From the NCBI GenBank assembly GCA_035528995.1, contig DATKXO010000454.1, positions 1 to 40,944 on the forward strand: DNA of 40,944 bases, given 5' to 3'. Positions within the stretch are counted from its first letter, which is position 1, and the number at the start of each line of letters is the position of its first letter. A program made the translations under genes and the position numbers. The notes under the pieces were generated by a model, which made no database searches, had not been told where the DNA came from, and saw only the letters and a program-made list of their open reading frames with translations. This DNA comes from DATKXO01 sp035528995 (GTDB taxonomy: Bacteria > Planctomycetota > Phycisphaerae > UBA1845). Shown here piece by piece: positions 16,063 to 23,841 of this stretch.

Positions 16063-16452
16063 CTAGAGGATGACCGGCTGGTCGAAACGCAAACCGATCC
16101 CCACGCGGTCCCCGTCGTCGTTCATGACGAACTCGGTGCGGACGATGGTCGCGTAGTGGCCCTCACCGAGCAGATTCGCCTGCTCACGGCAGTCCTCGCC
16201 CTGACCGACCAGGACCTCATACCTCTGGCCAACGGCGAATCCGAATCCCACCGGTGCTGTCAAGTGCAGGCCGCCCTCGCAGATGTTGTCGGCCTTGCTA
16301 CGCAGGACCTCGCACCCGTCGAGGGTGACCAATCCGGCCCAGAACCCCGTATCGCGTCGAATGCCGTCGCGACGTTCGCCCACTGCGGCGTCCGCGCCAA
16401 GACGCTCAATCGGATCGGCGAGTTCCTTTGGGATCGGCTGAAATGTCGACAT
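16063..16452 (-). CDS. PilZ-domain protein
   Basis: A 129-residue protein that appears to be a stand-alone PilZ domain. An Arg cluster (G-E-R-R-D-G-I-R-R-D, about 46-55) and D-N-I-C-E-G-G-L-H-L (about 76-85) correspond to the RxxxR and [DN]xSxxG motifs that bind cyclic di-GMP, with Cys in place of the usual Ser. The end reads V-G-I-G-L-R-F-D-Q-P, typical of the last strand. AAGGAG precedes ATG 16452. It is transcribed alone from its own promoter. The Ser-to-Cys change does not by itself rule out c-di-GMP binding; binding and targets are not deducible here. Confidence 0.75.
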   Translation of the reverse strand: MSTFQPIPKELADPIERLGADAAVGERRDGIRRDTGFWAGLVTLDGCEVLRSKADNICEGGLHLTAPVGFGFAVGQRYEVLVGQGEDCREQANLLGEGHYATIVRTEFVMNDDGDRVGIGLRFDQPVIL

Positions 16453-16652
16453 CCTGCGCTCCTTGAAGGCAGTAGAAGGGTCAGATGCTGCCTTTCGACC
16501 GTCGCGGATGATCAGATTGGCCGGTTTCCCGCAATACGCGGCGAGAACCCAACCGCGCCCCTAACCGTGTCCCCGCTAACCCCTCCGCGTGATGGGGCGC
16601 ACACCAGCGCCGGCGAGCCTGCCAGGCAGATCAGCAGGCTTTACTTGAATTG

Positions 16653-16682
16653 AATATAACCTACCGAGCCTGCATTCGTCAA
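16653..16682 (-). promoter_or_regulatory. Sigma-70-like promoter for the PilZ gene
   Basis: Minus strand: TTGACG (16682-16677), 18-base spacer, TATATT (16658-16653), in a locally A/T-rich patch. Transcription would begin near 16646, about 190 bases before the ATG at 16452. The 302-base gap 16453-16754 holds no gene. Confidence 0.6.
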
Positions 16683-16754
16683 GGTATACACGCCCAGGAG
16701 GCTACGTTTTCGTACATTCGGCCCGACTGCGGAAACGGGAGAATCGGAGGTGCC

Positions 16755-18071
16755 TCAGGCCCGCCGGTTCAGTCGGTCTTCGTAACCGACCTGGAGGTGA
16801 CTGACGTATCCGGCCAGGATTGTGGTCGCCGGGCGGACGGTCGCGGCCCGACCTGCGAACGGCGTGTTCCTGGCCCGACCGGCAAACGCTGCGGGCGAGA
16901 TCGTCCATTCTGTTGTGGGGTCGATCACGGTGAGGTCCGCCACGTCGCCGGGCCGGAGGCCCTGTGCCGACAAACCCAGCACGGAGCAGGGGTTACGCGT
17001 CAGCAGGCCGATGAGGCCGGGCCAGTCGAGCCGACCCGTGTTGACAAGCTCCGTGCCCATCAGGGCCACGAGCGTCTCCAGTCCGACGACGCCGAACGGC
17101 GCGCTCGCGAAGCCGACCGCCTTCTCTTCCGCCGTGTGCGGTGCGTGATCCGTGACCAGGCAGTCGATCGTGCCGTCAAGCAGGCCTTCAATGCAGGCCT
17201 GGGCGTCCGCGGCTGATCGTAGCGGCGGGTTCACTTTGTAATTCGGGTCGCCGCCGGCGCAGTGCTGGTCGGTCAACAGCAGATGATGCGGGCACGCTTC
17301 GGCCGTCACGGGGAGACCTTCGGCCTTGGCTTGTCGCACCAAGTCCACACTTGCGGCCGTGGAGACGTGGGCGACGTGGTACCGGGCCGAGGTTTCGCGG
17401 ACCAGGTCGATATCTCGCCGGATCATCGCTTGTTCGGCGCGCGGGTCGATCCCGGGCAGGTTGAGCGCCGCGGCCGTCGGACCCGCGTGCATGACGCCGC
17501 CCGCCGAGAGCGACTTGAATTCACAGTGCTGGATCAGGACTGCGCCGGTGGCCTTGGCCTGCGCCAGAGCCCGGCGCATCACGTCGTCGTCCTCGACGCC
17601 ATCGCCGTCGTCACTGAAGGCGACGGCTCCCGCGGAGCGCAGGTCGGCAAAGTTCGTCGGGTGTCTTCCGGCCCGATTTTCTGTGATGGCCGCGATCGGC
17701 AGGACTCGGCACCGGCCGACTTGGCATGCCCGGTCGAGCACCCTGGTCACGATCCGGGCGTTGTCCATCGCCGGGGTCGTGTTGGGCATGCAGGCGACTG
17801 TTGTGAACCCGCCGGCGGCGGCCGCCGCGCAGCCGCTTTCGATGTCCTCCTTGTGCTCGCCGCCGGGCTCGCGGAGATGGACGTGGATATCGGTCAGCCC
17901 CGGGCAGACGATCAAATCGGTTGCATCGAAAACCGTCGCGCCGGGCGCCGGTCGGTCGGCGATGCGACCGTCCACCACGGCCAGATCTCCGAGCCGGTCC
18001 ACGCCCTGCAGAGGGTCGATGATCCGACCGCCGCGAATCCAAAGGTCAGGACTCGGTCGCATCGGTTCCAT
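16755..18071 (-). CDS. pyrC: Dihydroorotase (class I type)
   Basis: A 438-residue amidohydrolase. Metal ligands are recognisable: D-I-H-V-H-L-R-E-P-G near residue 65, S-D-D-G-D-G-V near 155, I-Q-H-C-E near 183, H-V-S-T-A near 235 and T-D-H-A-P-H-T near 310; A-C-M-P-N-T-T-P-A-M-D-N is the classic dihydroorotase loop. It catalyses the third step of pyrimidine synthesis, closing carbamoyl-aspartate to dihydroorotate. ATG 18071 is favoured because a -10 element ends only seven bases upstream, so the mRNA would be leaderless; an ATG at 18062 is also possible. No pyrB or other pyrimidine gene adjoins it, and thioredoxin lies 166 bases upstream on the same strand. An inactive dihydroorotase-like subunit is unlikely given the intact ligands. 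Confidence 0.9.
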   Translation of the reverse strand: MEPMRPSPDLWIRGGRIIDPLQGVDRLGDLAVVDGRIADRPAPGATVFDATDLIVCPGLTDIHVHLREPGGEHKEDIESGCAAAAAGGFTTVACMPNTTPAMDNARIVTRVLDRACQVGRCRVLPIAAITENRAGRHPTNFADLRSAGAVAFSDDGDGVEDDDVMRRALAQAKATGAVLIQHCEFKSLSAGGVMHAGPTAAALNLPGIDPRAEQAMIRRDIDLVRETSARYHVAHVSTAASVDLVRQAKAEGLPVTAEACPHHLLLTDQHCAGGDPNYKVNPPLRSAADAQACIEGLLDGTIDCLVTDHAPHTAEEKAVGFASAPFGVVGLETLVALMGTELVNTGRLDWPGLIGLLTRNPCSVLGLSAQGLRPGDVADLTVIDPTTEWTISPAAFAGRARNTPFAGRAATVRPATTILAGYVSHLQVGYEDRLNRRA

Positions 18072-18078
18072 CGCCCGC

Positions 18079-18107
18079 AGCCTAGACCGAATCGGGCCGA
18101 CCTGCAA
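18079..18107 (-). promoter_or_regulatory. Promoter of the dihydroorotase gene, predicted leaderless
   Basis: Minus strand: TTGCAG (18107-18102), 17-base spacer, TAGGCT (18084-18079). Only seven bases separate the -10 from ATG 18071, so transcription should begin at or next to the start codon. Confidence 0.5.
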
Positions 18108-18237
18108 AGCAGAATCGGCCTGTGGGACTCGTTGGATGCTGACGGCGCCCGCGCGGATGCAACGATGGTCGCCGGCTCGCGGTCACACCGATCGAGCGGC
18201 CGACGGCGGGACGTCGATGCTTGTTGCCGGGGCTTGG

Positions 18238-18573
18238 TTAGCCGGTCGGTGTGCCGGCGGTCTGTGTGACCCAGTCCTTCAGCTCTCGCCCGCCCATGGC
18301 ACCGATGTGGGTCGCGGCCGGCTTGCCGTTCACGAAGACCACCAGGGTCGGAATGCTGCTGACGTTGAACTTGGCGGCGAGCTCGGCGTTCTTTTCGGTG
18401 TCCACCTTGGCTACGATCAGGGAGTCACCCATCTCGTCGGCCAGGGCCTCGATGGCCGGACTCATCGCTTTACATGGTCCGCACCATTCGGCGTAAAAGT
18501 CCACCAGGGCCGGCGTCGCGCCGTCGCCCAGGGTCGTTTGCAAATCATTGTTCTCAACGTGCTTGACGCTCAT
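18238..18573 (-). CDS. trxA: Thioredoxin
   Basis: A 111-residue protein with the canonical W-C-G-P-C active site at residues 30-34, the preceding V-D-F-Y-A-E strand and the cis-proline segment S-I-P-T, followed by G-K-P-A-A-T-H-I-G-A. No signal peptide or extra domain, so it is a cytoplasmic thiol-disulfide reductant of normal family length. GGAGG lies six bases before ATG 18573, which settles the start. A clear promoter about 175 bases upstream indicates separate transcription from the preceding tail-anchored protein gene. Confidence 0.95.
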   Translation of the reverse strand: MSVKHVENNDLQTTLGDGATPALVDFYAEWCGPCKAMSPAIEALADEMGDSLIVAKVDTEKNAELAAKFNVSSIPTLVVFVNGKPAATHIGAMGGRELKDWVTQTAGTPTG

Positions 18574-18748
18574 GTGGTTCCTCCGTGCATCGCGTGGGAC
18601 ATCCCTGCATCCCACCAGGGCGGACTTACTCGAGAGGCCGACGCAACGACAGAAGCCCTCCGTCGTGTACGGACTGTGGCCTCCTGATCCTGAAACCCGG
18701 GTCGGTGTAGCTGTGGGCCCGGCACCGTGCCGCTGGCCGCTCGCCGCG

Positions 18749-18778
18749 ATTCTAGACAACCTGTGGTCGCACGTCCAA
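18749..18778 (-). promoter_or_regulatory. Sigma-70-like promoter of the thioredoxin gene
   Basis: Minus strand: TTGGAC (18778-18773), 18-base spacer, TAGAAT (18754-18749). Predicted leader about 170 bases. It starts just after the stop of the preceding gene at 18807. Confidence 0.55.
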
Positions 18779-18806
18779 CCGACACGGGAATGATGCCCGA
18801 GGAGGG

Positions 18807-19799
18807 CTATCGAATGAGCCAGTAAATCATCAGCAGGGCGGCGCTGCCCAGGGCACCGGACATCGCGGCGGAAGCGACCATCTGCCGCCAACGGAACGGT
18901 ACCGCTCGGCGGGCGGCTTGCCGTCTGAACGTGATCGTCCGTAGGGGCAAGCGAGTCCGGGCGGCGGCCCGTTGGGCCTTCGCCCTCTTGGGGGGCGTGA
19001 AGCGGGTGACCAACGGGCGGGTCTTTGGATCTTTGTCCTTCTCTTCGCTTGGGCCCGGCTGGGCCTCCTTGGGCGTGTGGGCAGCGGCCTCCGCCCCGCG
19101 AGTGTCCGGCCGTGGAATCCGCATGACCGCTGGTTTCTCGTCGTCGCGGATCTGCTGGTCGACCGGACCGAGATAGTCGGGTTGGGCCGCCTCGATCCAG
19201 CGCCGTAGTTCGAATGCGGCGCGCTTCGGTTTCGCCACATGTCGGCCGGAGTCGGACGGGGGCTGCTCGGCGTCCGCCGCGGGCGGCTGTTCGCCAGCCA
19301 GCCGGGGCCAGTGCTCATCAGGCAGGGCCCAGGGAGGATGCGGTTCGGGGCGGACCCTCACCGCCACCGGTTCGTCCCCCAAGCGCAGGATTACCTGCTG
19401 CATCTCGGGTTCGTCTCGTGTCGGGGCTTCGGCTTCCGCCGGTAGGGATTCCTCAGTTGTGGAGTCGGCCGGCGTTGACACCGGGTGTGGCTCGGGCGGG
19501 CTTTCGGTCCGGGCTGAGTCTGCCGAGGGTTCGGCCGGCGACGGTTCCGAGGAGGCGTCCGGTTCGTCGGCTTCAGCCCACGGAGCGTCTCCCTCCAGGG
19601 TGAGGGTCTCTTCCTCTTCGTCGTCCAACGGATCCACATCATTCGTCGAGGGCGGCGCCGCAGGCGACTCGTCGGGGCGGCTGCGCTGCGCGTCGTAGGA
19701 GAACAGGAACAACAGATCATTGTCGGAGACGCCATCCAACCGGCGCTCACGGCCGGCGCCTACCGGCAAGTCCTCGATTGCCGACTGCCATACGTCCAT
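18807..19799 (-). CDS. Acidic, Pro-rich tail-anchored membrane protein, function unknown
   Basis: A 330-residue protein from ATG 19799 (an upstream in-frame start at 19901 would add a basic, Pro-rich stretch unlike a coding start). Residues about 10-32 read L-P-V-G-A-G-R-E-R-R-L-D-G-V-S-D-N-D-L-L. Then comes a long low-complexity region rich in Glu, Pro, Ser and Ala to about residue 200, a mixed segment with F-E-L-R-R-W-I-E-A-A-Q-P-D-Y, a very basic region (T-P-P-K-R-A-K-A-Q-R-A-A-A-R-T) and a single C-terminal helix (about 305-328) ending W-L-I-R. The layout suggests a cytoplasmic, mostly disordered protein fixed by its tail. No family is recognised. Confidence 0.6.
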   Translation of the reverse strand: MDVWQSAIEDLPVGAGRERRLDGVSDNDLLFLFSYDAQRSRPDESPAAPPSTNDVDPLDDEEEETLTLEGDAPWAEADEPDASSEPSPAEPSADSARTESPPEPHPVSTPADSTTEESLPAEAEAPTRDEPEMQQVILRLGDEPVAVRVRPEPHPPWALPDEHWPRLAGEQPPAADAEQPPSDSGRHVAKPKRAAFELRRWIEAAQPDYLGPVDQQIRDDEKPAVMRIPRPDTRGAEAAAHTPKEAQPGPSEEKDKDPKTRPLVTRFTPPKRAKAQRAAARTRLPLRTITFRRQAARRAVPFRWRQMVASAAMSGALGSAALLMIYWLIR

Positions 19800-20154
19800 G
19801 ATTCCCGCGCCTCGCAAGCAGGACCGCCCGGGCCGCCGGTTCCGGGGTGGCGGCAGATCAGCGCGGCAGGCGGTTGGAGTGCCGCGCTCCTGCAGAATCA
19901 TCGGTCCGTCAGACGAGAAGGCTTGATCGGGCCGTGGCCCGGCGCCGACGGGTCTGGCAGACGAGGTTTACTCAGATTCGTTGGTTCTGGCATTTTCGGT
20001 GGGAAAGGCGGTTTAGGTAAAGTACTAACTGCGAAGGCGCTGCACTTTGACACGTCGTGCGCCGCAGCGGCCTCCGATTCAGCTACCCGGGCCACGCCCA
20101 GCTCGTACTGGGCGAGGAGGCTATCGACATCCCGGCGTTGTCGCCGGGCCGAAC
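19800..20154. other. Gap between feo operon end and tail-anchored protein gene
   Basis: No gene is visible in these 355 bases. Around 20012-20029 the plus strand reads TTTAGGTAAAGTACTAAC, an A/T-rich island with TTAG/CTAA outer arms that could be a promoter or operator element for the next leftward gene, but no clear -35/-10 pair is present. Confidence 0.3.
20131..20148 (-). terminator. Hairpin just after the feo operon, no T-tract
   Basis: CCCGGCG (20131-20137) and CGCCGGG (20142-20148) form a perfect 7-base-pair stem with a 4-base loop, seven bases beyond the last stop of the operon. No run of T follows on the minus strand, so it may stabilise the 3' end rather than act as an intrinsic terminator. 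Confidence 0.35.
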
Positions 20155-20391
20155 TCAGTCACTTGGCGGCCCGGTCCTGTCGGTGGGCTTTCTTTCGATC
20201 TTGAGCCCTACCTGCAAGAGCTCGCGCGGGCCGGTCGTGGCGCGGGATGCGTCGGCTTTTGCTGAACCACACGCGTCCGATGGGCAGCCGCCCCCCCGGA
20301 GGACTCTTCGGATGCGGCGCACCGCCGTCCAGGCGAGCCACAGCGAGGCGGCCGCTACCAGAAGGGCGACGATGAGTTTCTCCCACCACAT
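20155..20391 (-). CDS. FeoB-associated Cys-containing membrane protein
   Basis: A 78-residue protein from ATG 20391, starting M-W-W-E-K-L followed by one helix (I-V-A-L-L-V-A-A-A-S-L-W-L-A-W) and a short basic loop, then G-G-G-C-P-S-D-A-C-G-S-A. The plan of one helix with a close Cys pair after it matches the small FeoB-associated protein family found downstream of feoB in many bacteria. The polar tail is longer than usual. It lies 19 bases after feoB and is the last gene of the operon. A role as assembly partner or metal donor for FeoB is known only by association. Confidence 0.75.
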   Translation of the reverse strand: MWWEKLIVALLVAAASLWLAWTAVRRIRRVLRGGGCPSDACGSAKADASRATTGPRELLQVGLKIERKPTDRTGPPSD

Positions 20392-20410
20392 GCTCTGCTT
20401 CCGGCCCTTG

Positions 20411-22603
20411 TCAGCCCTCGAGGCCGAGCAACCTGCCGACCTGAAACACACCGACGGCCAGCACGAAAGCCAGGATCGTCGTGTAGGTGGTCGAGAACAG
20501 GGCCCACTTCCAGGAGCCCGCCTCGCGGCGGATGACCGCCAGGGTGCTCATGCATGGGGCGTAGATCATGACGAAGATGAGCATGGCCACCGCCTGGAGT
20601 CGCGACCAATGCTCGTCGTCGGCCAGTTGGGCCGACAGCGAGCCCGAGTTCTCCGGATGGACGTCGCCCATGGAGTAGGCCACGCCGAGCGTTCCGATCA
20701 CGACTTCCTTGGCGGCGAAGCCGCCGATCAGAGCGACGTTGTCCCGCCAGTCGAAACCGGCCCACTGCGAGATCGGGACCAGCGAGGCGCCCATTCGCCC
20801 CGCGGCGCTCTGCCGCAGTCGGGCCCGGCCCTGCTCGGACCGGATGGCGGCTTTGTCCCGCTGGTAGGTGGCAGTGCTTGCGTCGAGGGCGGCGACGCCG
20901 GCGTCGAAGGCGCTGGCGTCTGTCCGCGGGAAGAACATCAAGGCCCACATGACCAAGCTGACCGCCAGGATGACGGTCCCGGCCTTGCGGATGTACATCC
21001 AGGTTCGTCCCCAGGCGTGCCGCACCACACCGCGCAGCGTCGGGACGTGGTATGAGGGCAGCTCCATCACGAAGGGCGTTTGCTCGCCCCTGATGACGAA
21101 CCGCCGCAACAACCAGGCGCACATCAGCGCGATGGTCCAGGACAGGGCCCACAAGAGGAACATCATCTTGGCCTGTGCGCCGGCGAAGAAGGCGGCCACC
21201 AGCATGAGGTAGACCGGGATCTTGGCCCCGCAGTTCATCATGGGTGCGACCATCATGGTGATCAGGCGGTCGCGCGGGTCGCGCATGGTGCGGGTGGCCA
21301 GCACCCCGGGCACCGCACAGCCACCGCCGCCCAGCCCCCCCGACACGATCATGGCCAGCATGCTCCGCCCCTGCAGGCCGAAGATCCGCAAGGCCCGGTC
21401 CAGCACGAAGGCCACCCGGGCGATGTAGCCGGTGTCCTCCAATACCGCCACGAAGGCGAACATCACGAAGATCAGCGGCACGAAGCTCATCACCCCGCCG
21501 ACCCCGCCGATGACGCCGTCGGCCAGCAGGGAGTGCAGCATGGGCGAAGTCGCCTCGAGCCCGCCGATGGCCGACGCCAGGCCCGCGAAGAGCCACTCCA
21601 TCCAGGCGGTCGGACTCTTGCCGAAGAGCCAGGCCCACTCGTCGGCGACCTTGAAGACGGCGAAGAACAGGCCGTAGACGACGCCCATCAGGATCGCGGG
21701 CCCCAGCAGGCGGTTGCACACGACGGCGTCCACCCGATCGGTCATTCGCCGTCGCTCGGTGGGCGGGGTTCGGACGCACTGCCTGAGGATGCCGGCGGCG
21801 AAGCCGTAGCGCCCTTCGGCGACCAGCGACTCGACGTCGTCGCCGCTGTGCGTCTCAATCTGGTGAATCGCTTCCTCAGCCGCCTGGCGGATGCCATCCG
21901 TGTCGTCGGCCACCCGGGCCACAGCGGCGCCTACCTGCGGGTCCTTCTCGATCAGCTTGATCGCCACCCATGGGGGCCGGTACATCCGGCAGACGCCGTC
22001 GTCCTGGGCGATTCGGGCCGCGAGCGCGTCCACGTGCTCGTCCAAGGGGTGTCCGTAGGTAACCTTGCAGACGCGGCCAACCCCTTCGCCGGCGGCCACG
22101 GACATGCAGGCCGCCGCCAGCTTCGCTTTGCCGCGACCGTCGCGGCCCACGGTCTCGACAACCGGCACGCCGAGCAGTTCGGCCATCCGCCCGGAATCGA
22201 TGCTGAGCTGGTGTCGCTGAGCCACGTCCATCATGTTCAGGGCGATGACCAGCGGGACCTCCATCTCCATCAACTGGACGGCCAGGTAGAGGTTGCGCTC
22301 GAGGTTGGAGGCATCGACCACATCGACGACGACGTCGGGATGTTCGTCGATGATGAAGTTGCGGGCCACGACCTCCTCGGCCGAGTACGCGGTCAGCGAG
22401 TACGTGCCGGGCAGATCGACCATGACCAGCGTCTGGCCATCCGCGTGGAGCAGGCCTTCGTTGCGCTCGACGGTCACGCCGGGGTAATTGCCCACGCAGT
22501 GATTGGAGCCGGTGAGCTTGTTGAAGAGGGAGGTTTTCCCGGAATTGGGGTTGCCGGCGATGCCGGCCCGCAGGAGCCGGGTCGATGTTCCCGTGCCGCG
22601 CAT
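20411..22603 (-). CDS. feoB: Ferrous iron transporter FeoB
   Basis: A 730-residue protein. The N-terminal GTPase domain has G1 G-N-P-N-S-G-K-T (about 17-24), switch region N-Y-P-G-V-T-V-E, G3 D-L-P-G-T-Y-S-L and an N-M-M-D G4-type motif. A helical linker to about residue 270 is followed by a membrane domain with two Gate repeats, including G-G-G-G-C-A-V-P-G and C-G-A-K-I-P-V-Y. FeoB imports Fe(II) across the inner membrane. It starts six bases after feoA and is followed by the small Cys protein, so all five feo genes form one transcription unit behind the DtxR-type regulator. Length and motifs are complete. Confidence 0.95.
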   Translation of the reverse strand: MRGTGTSTRLLRAGIAGNPNSGKTSLFNKLTGSNHCVGNYPGVTVERNEGLLHADGQTLVMVDLPGTYSLTAYSAEEVVARNFIIDEHPDVVVDVVDASNLERNLYLAVQLMEMEVPLVIALNMMDVAQRHQLSIDSGRMAELLGVPVVETVGRDGRGKAKLAAACMSVAAGEGVGRVCKVTYGHPLDEHVDALAARIAQDDGVCRMYRPPWVAIKLIEKDPQVGAAVARVADDTDGIRQAAEEAIHQIETHSGDDVESLVAEGRYGFAAGILRQCVRTPPTERRRMTDRVDAVVCNRLLGPAILMGVVYGLFFAVFKVADEWAWLFGKSPTAWMEWLFAGLASAIGGLEATSPMLHSLLADGVIGGVGGVMSFVPLIFVMFAFVAVLEDTGYIARVAFVLDRALRIFGLQGRSMLAMIVSGGLGGGGCAVPGVLATRTMRDPRDRLITMMVAPMMNCGAKIPVYLMLVAAFFAGAQAKMMFLLWALSWTIALMCAWLLRRFVIRGEQTPFVMELPSYHVPTLRGVVRHAWGRTWMYIRKAGTVILAVSLVMWALMFFPRTDASAFDAGVAALDASTATYQRDKAAIRSEQGRARLRQSAAGRMGASLVPISQWAGFDWRDNVALIGGFAAKEVVIGTLGVAYSMGDVHPENSGSLSAQLADDEHWSRLQAVAMLIFVMIYAPCMSTLAVIRREAGSWKWALFSTTYTTILAFVLAVGVFQVGRLLGLEG

Positions 22604-22609
22604 GAGGAC

Positions 22610-22867
22610 CTAGCTTCCTTCCGGTTCCACAAGGATCGCCCGGGCCTCGCACTTTCGGATGGCCAGATCGTAGCCCTTCACCGAGACCTCGATGGGGTCG
22701 CCCAGCGGGGCGGCGCGTTTGACCAGCACCGTCACGCCCCGGGTGACGCCCATGTCCAGCAACCGCTGCCGAATCGCCCCGTTGGCTTCGACCCGCCGGA
22801 TGCGAGCCCGTTGGCCGACGGCCAGGTCCGCCAGGCACAGGGGGGTTTCGGGAGACGGCTCGGTCAC
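22610..22867 (-). CDS. feoA: FeoA-family protein
   Basis: An 85-residue SH3-like beta-barrel protein: L-A-D-L-A-V-G-Q-R-A-R-I-R-R-V, R-Q-R-L-L-D-M-G-V-T-R-G and V-K-G-Y-D-L-A-I-R-K-C-E-A together make a typical FeoA. It supports FeoB function, probably by contacting its cytoplasmic domain. Its ATG overlaps the stop of the preceding FeoA-like gene as ATGA, and feoB follows after six bases. Confidence 0.92.
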   Translation of the reverse strand: MTEPSPETPLCLADLAVGQRARIRRVEANGAIRQRLLDMGVTRGVTVLVKRAAPLGDPIEVSVKGYDLAIRKCEARAILVEPEGS

Positions 22868-23178
22868 CTGGCGGCCTCCTGCACCCAGACTCGGGCCGCA
22901 CAGTCTCCCGACAGGGCCATCCTGGTATCTCCCACGCGCACCAGGACCGCGCCCGCCGCACCGGTGCCCAGCGTCGTCACTCGCGCGCCGCGATACAGAC
23001 CCTTACTGAGCAGATCGCGCAGCTCCGCGCCGGTGGCCTGCAGATCGACCACCGAGAACTCCTGCCCCGCGCGGCACTCGCACAAGGGCACCGGGCCGGG
23101 TGTCGGAGAAGGCCCCGGCCGCCCGGCAAGGCCGAGCAGTCCGTTGAACACGCCGAATAGATTCCTGTGTCGGGTCAT
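22864..23178 (-). CDS. Second FeoA-like protein with N-terminal extension
   Basis: A 104-residue protein from ATG 23178, which overlaps the regulator's stop as ATGA. The C-terminal 75 residues look like a FeoA barrel: L-R-D-L-L-S-K-G-L-Y-R-G-A-R-V-T-T-L, ending G-D-C-A-A-R-V-W-V. The first 35 residues are a Pro/Gly-rich extension that includes P-L-C-E-C-R, giving a close Cys pair not present in the other FeoA. Tandem FeoA genes are known in some feo operons. The role of this paralogue, and whether its Cys pair senses or carries iron, is not known. Confidence 0.8.
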   Translation of the reverse strand: MTRHRNLFGVFNGLLGLAGRPGPSPTPGPVPLCECRAGQEFSVVDLQATGAELRDLLSKGLYRGARVTTLGTGAAGAVLVRVGDTRMALSGDCAARVWVQEAAR

Positions 23179-23759
23179 GGTGTTTGTTCCGAACCACGCG
23201 GTTGTCGGTTCGGCGGGCCTTCCTCCTTGTTCTCCATGGAACAGAGTTCGACCAGGCAGTCCATGTTGCATGCCGGGCATCCGGTTGGGTCGTGCTCGCA
23301 GGGCTCGCTGAAGAGCTGCCAGGCGCGCAGGAATGCCTCCGCGGAGGGATCGCCGGAGGTGATGAATCGGACGAACCGGGCGAGCCGTCGGGCCGTGTCG
23401 TCACTGACCAGGTGCTCGATCTTGCAGGTGTCCTCGTCCGCGACTCGCTTGTCCACGCCGAGCACGTTGTGCATGAAACTCTCGAAGAGGAACTTCTTGC
23501 CGCGGACGGCGCCGGCCACCCGTTGGCCCTCGGCCGATAGCTGCAGGAACTTGTTCTCGTCCTCGACCACCAAACCGCGCTGTTTGAGCGCCTTGAGCGT
23601 CAACGACGCGCTGCCCCTGGTGATGTTCAGAGCGCGGGCCACGTCGGAGACCCGGGCATACCCGGCCGACTCGAGCAGCTCGGCAATGGCGATGAGGTGG
23701 TGCGCCGCCGAGTGCGTGATGGGGTTCCGCTCGAACTCTTTCCAGGTGTCAGAGGCCAT
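23175..23759 (-). CDS. DtxR/MntR-family metal-dependent regulator with Cys-rich tail
   Basis: A 194-residue protein. Residues about 10-70 form a winged helix (A-A-H-H-L-I-A-I-A-E-L-L, V-S-D-V-A-R-A-L-N-I-T-R-G-S-A-S-L-T). A helical dimerisation/metal domain follows, with H-N-V-L-G-V-D and C-K-I-E-H-L-V-S-D, corresponding to the metal-ligand region C/E-x-x-E-H of the family. The last 45 residues are unusual: C-E-H-D-P-T-G-C-P-A-C-N-M-D-C and E-L-C supply five Cys within 20 residues, suggesting a metal or Fe-S site. It leads the feo operon, overlaps the next gene by 4 bases, and a palindrome covers its promoter, so autoregulated iron repression is the likely mode. Confidence 0.85.
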   Translation of the reverse strand: MASDTWKEFERNPITHSAAHHLIAIAELLESAGYARVSDVARALNITRGSASLTLKALKQRGLVVEDENKFLQLSAEGQRVAGAVRGKKFLFESFMHNVLGVDKRVADEDTCKIEHLVSDDTARRLARFVRFITSGDPSAEAFLRAWQLFSEPCEHDPTGCPACNMDCLVELCSMENKEEGPPNRQPRGSEQTP

Positions 23760-23796
23760 CGTCGTGCTGCCTGTGCAAGCCGCATACCTAGCAAGT

Positions 23797-23820
23797 CATA
23801 TGTTTGCCTAGTAAATCATA
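23797..23820. promoter_or_regulatory. Candidate operator of the DtxR-type regulator
   Basis: A 24-base imperfect palindrome with outer arms ATATG/CATAT and centre CTAG; 18 of 24 positions match their own reverse complement. It also contains the second of two direct 15-base repeats, CCTAGCAAGTCATAT (23786-23800) and CCTAGTAAATCATAT (23806-23820), spaced 20 bases, about two helical turns. It overlaps the predicted -10 of the operon promoter and lies 38 bases before the regulator's ATG. This is the size and position expected of a DtxR/MntR-type operator, although the sequence is not the textbook IdeR box. Confidence 0.6.
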
Positions 23821-23841
23821 TCGTCTGCTTGCCAAGCGGCA
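23814..23841 (-). promoter_or_regulatory. Promoter of the feo operon
   Basis: Minus strand: TTGCCG (23841-23836), 16-base spacer, TATGAT (23819-23814). The -10 falls inside the candidate operator. The -35 region also forms one arm of a perfect inverted repeat GCTTGCC/GGCAAGC (23826-23832, 23837-23843). Confidence 0.5.

Noticed and set aside
20057..21055. A 332-codon plus-strand frame beginning in the gap after the feo operon
   Set aside because: Most of it is antisense to feoB; the part in the gap alone has no recognisable domain.
21080..23311. A 743-codon plus-strand open frame antisense to feoB/feoA/dtxR
   Set aside because: It lies entirely opposite genes with complete FeoB, FeoA and DtxR motifs; its translation is His/Gln/Asp-rich with no domain, a usual by-product of high G+C.
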